A stretch of DNA of 12,429 nucleotides from an uncultured Lachnospiraceae bacterium (GTDB lineage Bacteria; Bacillota_A; Clostridia; Lachnospirales; Lachnospiraceae): assembly GCA_902795835.1 (NCBI GenBank), contig CADBNA010000027.1, forward strand, positions 1 to 12,429. The letters are read 5' to 3'. The translations under genes and the position numbers were made by a program. This document shows, piece by piece, positions 7,736 through 12,429 of the stretch (the stretch's first letter is position 1; every line of letters begins with the position of its first letter). The notes under the pieces were generated by a model that searched no databases, was not told where the DNA came from, and saw only the letters and a list, made by a program, of their open reading frames with translations.

Positions 7736-7975
7736 TTACAGGTACCTGAACAGGTCCTGTGCATTCTCCTTCCTGACGGTCTCCTGCACATCCAGGACCT
7801 CTACCCTGACAGACCGCGTACCAAACTGAATCTCTATCACATCCCCGGCTTTTACCGGTGCAGAAGCTCTGGCCGGCCTGTCATTCAGAAGTACCCTCCC
7901 GGCATCACAGGCTTCATTGGCAACCGTTCGCCTTTTGATGAGTCTGGATACCTTAAGATACTTGTCTAACCGCAT
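7736..7975 (-). CDS. rqcP: S4-domain RNA-binding protein RqcP (YabO/Hsp15-like)
   Basis: A 79-residue protein that is almost entirely an S4 RNA-binding domain: MRLDKYLKVSRLIKRR at the start, then ANEACDAGRVLLNDRPARAS and the beta element VKAGDVIEIQFG. In Firmicutes this family is RqcP, which works with RqcH on split 50S subunits to add C-terminal Ala tails to stalled nascent chains. It starts only 4 bases after the HU stop codon, and no clear ribosome binding site is visible in the HU 3' end, so translation may depend on termination-reinitiation from the very abundant HU message. The gene order HU-rqcP-divIC matches Clostridia. The symbol rests on family and context. Confidence 0.88.
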   Translation of the reverse strand: MRLDKYLKVSRLIKRRTVANEACDAGRVLLNDRPARASAPVKAGDVIEIQFGTRSVRVEVLDVQETVRKENAQDLFRYL

Positions 7976-7979
7976 ATGA

Positions 7980-8252
7980 TTATTTTACCAGATCTTTCAG
8001 GGCCTTGCCGGCTTTGAATCTGGGTGTACGGGAAGCAGCGATCTTGATCTCCTCACCGGTCTGGGGATTGCGGCCTGTGCGGGCGCTTCTCTCAGAAACT
8101 TCGAATGTGCCGAAGCCTACCAGCTGTACTTTGTCGCCGTCCTTCATAGCGCCGGAAACAACATCAACGAAAGCCTTGACGGCTGCCTCAGAATCCTTTT
8201 TGGAAAGTCCGGTTTTATCAGCAATGGCTGCTACAAGTTCAGTTTTGTTCAT
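7980..8252 (-). CDS. hup: DNA-binding protein HU
   Basis: A 90-residue nucleoid protein of standard HU length that binds and bends DNA as a dimer. The N-terminal helical dimerisation region ([20 protein letters not shown]) is followed by [20 protein letters not shown] and the tip residues of the DNA-binding arm ([20 protein letters not shown]). It ends in the typical [11 protein letters not shown] helix. The ATG is preceded by an ideal AGGAGGA site with a 9-base gap, and a near-consensus promoter lies about 40 bases upstream, consistent with very high expression. It is the first gene of the cluster and may drive downstream genes by read-through. Confidence 0.97.
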   Translation of the reverse strand: MNKTELVAAIADKTGLSKKDSEAAVKAFVDVVSGAMKDGDKVQLVGFGTFEVSERSARTGRNPQTGEEIKIAASRTPRFKAGKALKDLVK

Positions 8253-8291
8253 GATTTAACATCCTCCTAAAAGAAATCATAGTATAAGCTA

Positions 8292-8320
8292 TTTATACGC
8301 TACATCTCAGGTTTTGTCAA
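8292..8320 (-). promoter_or_regulatory. Sigma-A-type promoter of the HU gene
   Basis: On the minus strand a perfect -35 TTGACA (8320-8315) and -10 TATAAA (8297-8292) are separated by 17 bases. The expected start site leaves a leader of about 30-35 bases ending in the AGGAGGA ribosome binding site of HU. This is the strongest promoter match in the window. Confidence 0.85.
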
Positions 8321-8389
8321 GGTTTTGGGGCCCTCCGGACAGAACTTTAGGCAACTTTCAGGCTGCAGGTTTCGCCTTGCATGTTTCAG

Positions 8390-8419
8390 TTGACTAACCA
8401 CGGAGGTGCGAAGTACTAT
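8390..8419 (+). promoter_or_regulatory. Candidate promoter of perR
   Basis: TTGACT (8390-8395), an 18-base spacer and TACTAT (8414-8419) form a moderate sigma-A-type promoter. The transcription start would fall near 8426, inside the element shared with the rubrerythrin leader, which would permit autoregulation. The promoter is divergent from that of HU, about 70 bases away. Confidence 0.5.
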
Positions 8420-8421
8420 TG

Positions 8422-8435
8422 TAATCAGTAATAAT
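8422..8435 (+). promoter_or_regulatory. Candidate PerR operator upstream of perR
   Basis: TAATCAGTAATAAT matches 13 of 14 bases with the element before the rubrerythrin gene and lies exactly 23 bases before the perR ATG, as its partner does. The overlapping window 8429-8443 agrees at 10 of 14 fixed positions with the Bacillus PerR box (TTATAAT-N-ATTATAA), mainly in the left half. The repeat is seen directly; the operator role is inferred. Confidence 0.5.
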
Positions 8436-8458
8436 TCTTATTTTTGAAGGAATACTAC

Positions 8459-8845
8459 ATGGCAGCGTTAAATTACAGTCGGCAGCGTGAGGCTATCGTG
8501 CTGAATCTGCGGCAGCGCACAGACCATCCGACGGCTGAGATGATCTATACAGATATCCGGATGCAGTTTCCGAAGCTCAGTCTGGGAACTGTCTACAGAA
8601 ATCTTACCCTGCTCTCTGACCGGGGCGACATTACCCGATTGTCAGCCTTAGACGGAGCAGACCGTTTTGATGCCAGAACAGACCGGCATGATCATTTTGT
8701 CTGCCACAGCTGCGGGGCTGTGCTGGATCTGCCGCCTTCTGACTATACGGCGCTGATCTGCAATACACAGAAGACCTTCCCGGGACTTATCGAAGATTGC
8801 CGTGTGCTGTACAGAGGCATCTGTGTCTCGTGCCGGAAGGGTTGA
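8459..8845 (+). CDS. perR: Peroxide-responsive repressor, Fur family (PerR-type)
   Basis: A 128-residue metal-dependent repressor. The N-terminal winged helix contains the DHPTAEMIY and LGTVYRNLTLL segments. The structural zinc site is C82/C85 (CHSC) and C122/C125 (CVSC), with the same 37-residue spacing as B. subtilis PerR. All five regulatory-metal positions of PerR have matches: H23, D71, H77, H79 and D90. The Asp at 90, where Fur proteins usually have Glu, favours PerR over Fur or Zur. PerR senses H2O2 by iron-catalysed His oxidation and then releases peroxide-defence genes. The open frame can begin at a TTG at 8444, but the ATG at 8459 is preferred because GAAGGA lies about 8 bases before it. 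The gene reads toward a reverse rubrerythrin, a classic PerR target, and shares an upstream element with it. Confidence 0.9.
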   Translation: MAALNYSRQREAIVLNLRQRTDHPTAEMIYTDIRMQFPKLSLGTVYRNLTLLSDRGDITRLSALDGADRFDARTDRHDHFVCHSCGAVLDLPPSDYTALICNTQKTFPGLIEDCRVLYRGICVSCRKG

Positions 8846-8866
8846 CCGGCCGCTATTCTCTATCGG

Positions 8867-8891
8867 ATATGAAAGCATCTGCTTTTCATAT
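8867..8891 (+). other. Inverted repeat between perR and rubrerythrin
   Basis: ATATGAAAGCA and TGCTTTTCATAT pair over 11 bp with a single bulged base and a 2-base loop. No T-tract follows on the plus strand, so it is a poor intrinsic terminator for perR. It could be a leaky terminator, an mRNA stem-loop in a joint perR-rubrerythrin transcript, or a protein-binding site. A possible -10 (TATTAT, 8889-8894) overlaps its right arm, without a good -35. Confidence 0.45.
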
Positions 8892-8904
8892 TATACATGT
8901 ACCC

Positions 8905-8918
8905 TAACCAGTAATAAT
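8905..8918 (+). promoter_or_regulatory. Candidate PerR operator upstream of rubrerythrin
   Basis: TAACCAGTAATAAT matches the perR leader element at 13 of 14 bases and ends 23 bases before the rubrerythrin ATG, the identical distance. The window 8912-8926 matches the Bacillus PerR box at 10 of 14 fixed positions. Sequence similarity between the two leaders drops sharply after the element, so the match is not simply a duplicated leader. Binding by PerR is inferred. Confidence 0.5.
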
Positions 8919-8941
8919 CATAAAGAAAGGAAGTACCACAA

Positions 8942-9484
8942 ATGAAAAAATGGAGATGTACCGTATGCGGAACGATCGTCGAGGGAGATGCAGCTCCGGC
9001 CAAATGTCCGGTGTGCGGCGTCCCGGCAGAGAAATTTGTAGAGCTTGAGGAAGGCCTGAGCTGGGCTGCTGAGCATGTTGTCGGCGTAGCTTCGGATGTT
9101 CCGGAAGACATCAAAGAGGATCTTCGCGCCAACTTCAACGGCGAGTGCTCCGAAGTCGGCATGTATCTGGCCATGAGCCGCGTCGCTTTCCGCGAAGGAT
9201 ATCCGGAAATCGGCCTGTATTGGGAAAAAGCAGCCTACGAAGAGGCTGAGCATGCTGCCAAGTTCGCAGAGCTTCTGGGCGAGGTTGTCACCGACAGCAC
9301 CAAGAAGAACCTGGAGATGCGCGTAGAGGCCGAGAACGGCGCCACCGCCGGCAAGACCGACCTGGCCAAGAGAGCAAAAGCCCTGAATCTGGATGCTATT
9401 CATGACACCGTCCATGAAATGGCAAGAGACGAGGCAAGACACGGCAAGGCATTCAAGGGCCTGCTTGAGAGATACTTTGGTTAA
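8942..9484 (+). CDS. Reverse rubrerythrin (N-terminal rubredoxin plus diiron domain)
   Basis: A 180-residue peroxidase-type protein. The rubredoxin Fe site comes first (C6xxC9 and C22xxC25), then the ferritin-like diiron domain, which is reversed from classic rubrerythrin where rubredoxin is C-terminal. Diiron motifs are visible as E101xxH104 (EEAEH) and E164xxH167 (DEARH), with additional acidic ligands near E68 and E159. Reverse rubrerythrins in clostridia reduce H2O2 (and O2 in some cases) with electrons from NADH through rubredoxin partners; no such partner gene is in the window. A ribosome binding site (AAAGGAAG) lies about 8 bases upstream of the ATG. The position just after perR and the shared leader element imply PerR control. 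The domain order is certain; the in vivo electron donor is unknown. Confidence 0.95.
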   Translation: MKKWRCTVCGTIVEGDAAPAKCPVCGVPAEKFVELEEGLSWAAEHVVGVASDVPEDIKEDLRANFNGECSEVGMYLAMSRVAFREGYPEIGLYWEKAAYEEAEHAAKFAELLGEVVTDSTKKNLEMRVEAENGATAGKTDLAKRAKALNLDAIHDTVHEMARDEARHGKAFKGLLERYFG

Positions 9485-9489
9485 TAATC

Positions 9490-9570
9490 ATGAAGTGGCA
9501 TAAAAGATTCGCCATCCTGGCATGCATCTTCTTTGCACTTTGCATGTACTCTGGCTATAAGCATCTATGA
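9490..9570 (+). CDS. Putative 26-residue single-span membrane peptide
   Basis: A short ORF beginning 5 bases after the rubrerythrin stop and lying before the terminator, so it is almost certainly transcribed. It reads MKWHKRFAILACIFF at the N-terminus, then ALCMYSGYKHL. That gives a basic start (K2, H4, K5, R6), a hydrophobic core of about 14 residues with two Cys, and a polar end. This layout is typical of small bacterial membrane peptides, or of the signal peptide of a decayed gene. The ribosome binding site is weak (GAGAG about 20 bases upstream inside the rubrerythrin gene), so coupled reinitiation would be needed. I recognise no family. Chance is a real possibility at this length. Confidence 0.35.
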   Translation: MKWHKRFAILACIFFALCMYSGYKHL

Positions 9571-9618
9571 CGAGGCAATACACTGTTAATAATCCGCTAA
9601 AATAACGAAAAAGCATTA

Positions 9619-9647
9619 GGGAAGGGACAAAATCCCTTCCCCTTTTT
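9619..9647 (+). terminator. Intrinsic terminator between rubrerythrin and the S41-like gene
   Basis: A perfect 9-bp stem (GGGAAGGGA and TCCCTTCCC) with loop CAAAA is followed by CTTTTT on the plus strand. It ends the perR/rubrerythrin transcription unit. The same stem lies just beyond the stop of the converging S41-like gene, with a poorer tail (TAATGCTTTTT) in that direction, so it probably works both ways. Confidence 0.88.
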
Positions 9648-9655
9648 ACTGCTTC

Positions 9656-11779
9656 TTATGCTGCTTCTTCCAGGACTTCCTCCTGCAGGGCTTCCTGCTC
9701 AGCTGCTTCCATTTTCGCTTCGATCTCTTCCAGCATTTCCCTCAGCAGATCTTCTATTTTTTCTTTCTCCGTTTTGTCGTTGTAGATGATCTCCGTCGCG
9801 CCCTCCTGATACTGATGCACCGCGTCTGCGATTCCATCCGGATCGTACCACGGGACAGTTTCGATATCCCAGATTGACGGCATCATGTTCAGATCCAGGG
9901 TCGTGTCTTTTTCGTCCGACACAAACACACCGTCTTTTTCCTCCCCCAGCTTGAGCATGCCGGAGTAGGCGGCACAGCGTCCGTACGCGTCCACAAAAGC
10001 ACCCACCACGCAGTCTCCGCCGCCGGGTCTGGAGCCTATGATGGCTGCAAGGCCATTCTTCTGTGCAAAATACGGCAGAGCAGTGCCGCAGGAATAGGAA
10101 GAGCCGCTGCACATAATATAGAACTCATACTGTCCGCCATACCCATCCTGATCATCCGGAATACCGTCCAGATTTGTATCTACATGGTAGCACTCTTCTT
10201 TGTAATTCCCCGCGGCCAGATCCCTCAGTGTGATCCGGACTTCCCCGTCTTCTGAGAGGAATCCGAGGACCGCCACCAATGCGGCCGCGCTGCCGCCTCC
10301 GTTCGCGGAAATGTTAATCACGACGTTTTTCACTTCCTCATGTGTTCCGATCTCCTCAAAGCATTCGTGGAAAAAGGCAAATGTGCATTCCGCTTTATCT
10401 TCTTCCTTTATCGGATCCAGATAGTATGACGGATCCCGGTTCTCATTGTACTCGAAAGCATCGAAGTAGATAACAGCGGTATCACCGGAAAAATCCAGTC
10501 TCTCACTGCCGTATTCATCCGGTTTGAGCCTGCTCATAAAGAATCCCCAGACCAGGAGCGGAGCGATCTCAGGAATCTTGAGTCCCTTCTCCATCAGGAC
10601 GCCCAGGATCATGTCTGCCTGGGCCTTTCCGTCTGCAGCCAGACCTTCTGCCTGCTCATCTCCGAAAAGCTTCCCGCCTTCCTCGGATTCTTTAATGTCA
10701 TCGACAATATCCTGTACCTCTGCGACATCCGACTCTGTACTTGTTCCGAATACATTCTGGGGGCTGAGAAGCGAATCATGTCCGGAATCAAACAGATAAT
10801 TAAAGAGCAGGAATTCTGCTGTCATGGCCGAAGACGGATCTGTGGAGGTCATGGCATTTTTGGCGTTCATTCTGGTAAAGAATTCGTCGAAGGTCGTGAT
10901 ATTCCGCTCTTCCTTGTGGCCGAAGGTCAAATCCAGCAGGAGACAGACGGAGTAATATCCGTAATCCGCATAAGCCTGTGTAGTACTCGTTTTCCCGCTG
11001 AAAGGTCCGTTAAAGATCGCATTTATATAGGGGCTGTCCGCTGCTTCCGGATGTTCCTGACCGACCGCATACATTTCAGCCATAAAGGCATTGAAGTAAT
11101 CCTTTCCGTTGTAGGCCAGGACCGAATATTGCCGCATTGCACCAAAGGTATTCTGCAGGGCCAGGAACGGCATCAGGACCGTATCCTCATAGGTGAGGAC
11201 AGGCATATGATACTCCCGCAGGGAAACGGTGAGCGGCTGAGCCTCTCCCTGAACGGACGCATTTTTGAGGGAAGCTGTGACCACATTGTATTCCTGTTCC
11301 TCCATGATGGCACCGTCAACAGCGCCGGCGGACCGGAACCTGGCAGGGTTTTCGAAATAGACGGTATCCTCCGACGTATCAATCACAGCTTCCGTTCCGT
11401 TTACGGAGACAGTCAGGATCCCGTTTTCCATTGTGATCCTCTCCTTGCCTTCGCAGATAATATCCAGGTAATCATCTGCCCGGATAAATGGTACGTCCTC
11501 ATATCCCTTCACGGCATACGTTTTGATCGTTGTGTACCGCCCCAGCGACAGATCCGTGAATACGTGACTGTCTTCCCAGAGAACGGATATGTCTTCCGGA
11601 GAGATCTCCTCCGTTTCCGATTCGGCAGAGCCATCGTTTTCCTCGGTTTCCGGGATGACAGACTCTGCTGCCGAAGAACTTGCAGCGGTCTCCGCGCTTA
11701 CGGGCGTACTTCCGGCGGCTGCGGAAGAAGCCGCCATCGTCACGAGCAGGCAGATGCCTGTCAGCTTTCTCAATTTCAT
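9656..11779 (-). CDS. Secreted S41-peptidase-like protein with acidic helical tail
   Basis: 707 residues. The signal peptide (1-29, ending VSA before E30) has a basic start, a hydrophobic core and no lipobox, so it should be exported. A Ser/Glu-rich linker (30-65) follows, then a beta-rich region (about 70-215) with phrases resembling copper-amine-oxidase N-terminal-like repeats (VPFIR..., VLMPFL...). The C-terminal part resembles an S41 core: VVINISANGGGS (485-496), SGSSYSCGTALPYF (558-571) with likely nucleophile S561, and AAIIGSRPGGGDC (578-590). The lysine of the Ser-Lys dyad in C-terminal processing proteases is not evident, so activity is uncertain. DTNLDGIPDDQD (534-545) fits an EF-hand-like calcium loop just before the Ser motif. 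Residues 669-707 form an acidic predicted coiled coil. The frame opens at 11854, but the ATG at 11779 has an ideal AAGGAGGT site and exposes the signal peptide. Confidence 0.75.
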   Translation of the reverse strand: MKLRKLTGICLLVTMAASSAAAGSTPVSAETAASSSAAESVIPETEENDGSAESETEEISPEDISVLWEDSHVFTDLSLGRYTTIKTYAVKGYEDVPFIRADDYLDIICEGKERITMENGILTVSVNGTEAVIDTSEDTVYFENPARFRSAGAVDGAIMEEQEYNVVTASLKNASVQGEAQPLTVSLREYHMPVLTYEDTVLMPFLALQNTFGAMRQYSVLAYNGKDYFNAFMAEMYAVGQEHPEAADSPYINAIFNGPFSGKTSTTQAYADYGYYSVCLLLDLTFGHKEERNITTFDEFFTRMNAKNAMTSTDPSSAMTAEFLLFNYLFDSGHDSLLSPQNVFGTSTESDVAEVQDIVDDIKESEEGGKLFGDEQAEGLAADGKAQADMILGVLMEKGLKIPEIAPLLVWGFFMSRLKPDEYGSERLDFSGDTAVIYFDAFEYNENRDPSYYLDPIKEEDKAECTFAFFHECFEEIGTHEEVKNVVINISANGGGSAAALVAVLGFLSEDGEVRITLRDLAAGNYKEECYHVDTNLDGIPDDQDGYGGQYEFYIMCSGSSYSCGTALPYFAQKNGLAAIIGSRPGGGDCVVGAFVDAYGRCAAYSGMLKLGEEKDGVFVSDEKDTTLDLNMMPSIWDIETVPWYDPDGIADAVHQYQEGATEIIYNDKTEKEKIEDLLREMLEEIEAKMEAAEQEALQEEVLEEAA

Positions 11780-11926
11780 AGAGTACCTCCTTCTGGAAAT
11801 ATCATTCGCAGTTGACAGCTGTGCTTCCAGATGTTGACTTGCTGTGTTTTCCATCTGGCAAATGCAGCCCGCCGGTCAAAGACGCTTCTGTCCTCCGGGC
11901 ATTTTTCAGTCTGCATATTTTAGAAG

Positions 11927-11956
11927 AATATATCATAAAAACCCATCATTTGTCCA
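11927..11956 (-). promoter_or_regulatory. Candidate promoter of the S41-like gene
   Basis: On the minus strand TGGACA (11956-11951) and TATATT (11932-11927) are separated by 18 bases. Each hexamer has one mismatch to the sigma-A consensus. It would give a leader of roughly 140 bases, which is long, and the region is AT-rich, so a chance match is possible. Confidence 0.4.
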
Positions 11957-12043
11957 TTCTTACGGCCTATACAAGCGGGCTCCTGACGCATACGGAACGG
12001 GTCTCTGTGTTCCCGCCGGTTTTCCGATTCCTGAAGAAAAGGC

Positions 12044-12072
12044 TTGCTGCCTGATATTTGCACAGGTATAAT
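12044..12072 (+). promoter_or_regulatory. Candidate promoter of nrdG
   Basis: A perfect -10 TATAAT (12067-12072) lies 17 bases after a weak -35 TTGCTG (12044-12049). The predicted leader of about 58 bases contains a small hairpin ATCTG-TGAA-CAGAT and ends in GGGGA before the nrdG ATG. Confidence 0.55.
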
Positions 12073-12136
12073 CGTTTATGCAGTAAAAATGGCATTACAT
12101 CCATCTGTGAACAGATTCAGATGACTGGGGAAAAAA

Positions 12137-12429
12137 ATGAATTATTCTGAAATAAAGTACTTTGACATCGCCAACGGGTCCGGCGTGCGCACTACGCTGT
12201 TTGTATCCGGATGCCGGAATCATTGCAAGGGCTGTTTCCAGCCGGACACCTGGGACTTTCAAAACGGAAAGCCGTTTACCAGGGAAACGGAAGATGAACT
12301 CATCTCCAGCATGAACTCAGAATACATTTCCGGACTGACACTGCTGGGCGGCGACCCTTTTGAGGAGGAAAACCAGGAAGGGCTGATCGGATTTATGCGC
12401 AGATTTAAAAAAGAATGTCCGGGAAAGGA
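12137..12429 (+). CDS. nrdG: Anaerobic ribonucleotide reductase activating protein NrdG, 3' end outside window
   Basis: The first 97 residues of a small radical SAM activase. It uses S-adenosylmethionine and a 4Fe-4S cluster to install the glycyl radical on NrdD, the oxygen-sensitive class III ribonucleotide reductase. The cluster motif CX3CX2C is present as SGCRNHCKGCF (C26, C30, C33), preceded by GSGVRTTLFV and followed by QPDTWDF and LTLLGGDPF, all typical of NrdG rather than of longer pyruvate formate-lyase activases. The ATG at 12137 has GGGGA 6 bases upstream and a candidate promoter about 65 bases upstream. nrdD is usually directly upstream of nrdG in Clostridia; it is not here, so it must lie elsewhere or downstream of this window. 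Confidence 0.93.
   Translation, partial: MNYSEIKYFDIANGSGVRTTLFVSGCRNHCKGCFQPDTWDFQNGKPFTRETEDELISSMNSEYISGLTLLGGDPFEEENQEGLIGFMRRFKKECPGK

Larger units (their letters stand above)
11780..12136. other. 357-base divergent intergenic region
   Basis: The region separates the S41-like gene (minus) from nrdG (plus). Two overlapping frames of 75-80 codons lack recognisable homology or ribosome binding sites and are judged spurious. It holds candidate divergent promoters and, close to the S41-like gene, an imperfect direct repeat (GTTGAC...GCTGTG at 11811-11823 and 11833-11846). No tRNA, riboswitch or clear NrdR box was recognised. Confidence 0.6.

Noticed and set aside
8842..8871. TTGACC at the perR stop codon as -35 of a rubrerythrin promoter
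   Set aside because: The best -10 at proper spacing (GATATG) matches only 3 of 6 positions and would place the start inside the inverted repeat; evidence is too weak to call.
9567..9605. 12-codon ORF overlapping the stop of the small membrane ORF (ATGA)
   Set aside because: Too short, no ribosome binding site and no recognisable features.
10778..11815. Plus-strand 345-codon frame opposite the S41-like gene
   Set aside because: The minus frame has an ideal ribosome binding site, a signal peptide and S41-like motifs; the plus frame has none of these.
11812..12071. Two overlapping plus-strand frames of 75-80 codons before nrdG
   Set aside because: No ribosome binding site, no recognisable domain, and they overlap candidate promoter sequences.

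Overview
The window looks like the chromosome of an anaerobic, Gram-positive, low-to-mid GC Firmicute, most likely a member of the Clostridia and plausibly Lachnospiraceae-like. This is inferred from the gene order HU - rqcP - divIC - tilS - hpt - ftsH, a PerR-type regulator beside a rubrerythrin with an N-terminal rubredoxin domain, an oxygen-sensitive NrdG, strong AGGAGG-type ribosome binding sites, and TTG start codons. No insertion sequence, prophage gene, CRISPR array, rRNA or tRNA was recognised. Most of the window is housekeeping sequence.

Positions 1-3028 (minus strand): a GH13 alpha-amylase/neopullulanase-like enzyme is followed by a zinc-dependent aspartoacylase/succinylglutamate desuccinylase-family protein. 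The second gene starts at a TTG overlapping the amylase stop codon and runs off the left edge.

Positions 3093-8320 (minus strand): a housekeeping cluster runs from a strong HU promoter through HU, RqcP (ribosome rescue), DivIC/FtsB (division), TilS (tRNA-Ile lysidine synthetase), Hpt (purine salvage) and FtsH (membrane protease) to an intrinsic terminator. A strong 12-bp hairpin between divIC and tilS may divide the cluster. The sporulation genes yabP, yabQ and spoIIE, which interrupt this cluster in many spore formers, are absent here.

Positions 8390-9647 (plus strand): perR and a reverse rubrerythrin form a compact peroxide-defence module. Their leaders share a 13-of-14-base element at exactly the same distance from each start codon. 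This is a good candidate for the PerR operator. A 26-codon membrane-peptide ORF follows the rubrerythrin before a terminator that can serve both converging genes.

Positions 9656-11779 (minus strand): a secreted S41-peptidase-like protein carries an apparent calcium-binding loop and an acidic helical tail. Positions 12137 to the right edge (plus strand): the start of nrdG, without nrdD immediately upstream. The 357-base gap between these two genes holds candidate divergent promoters and no convincing gene.

The clearest functional grouping is oxidative stress (PerR, reverse rubrerythrin, and perhaps the small peptide) next to an anaerobic nucleotide-reduction gene. No wholly new system is evident. 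The best leads are the shared PerR/rubrerythrin leader element, the small membrane ORF and the unusual S41-like protein.
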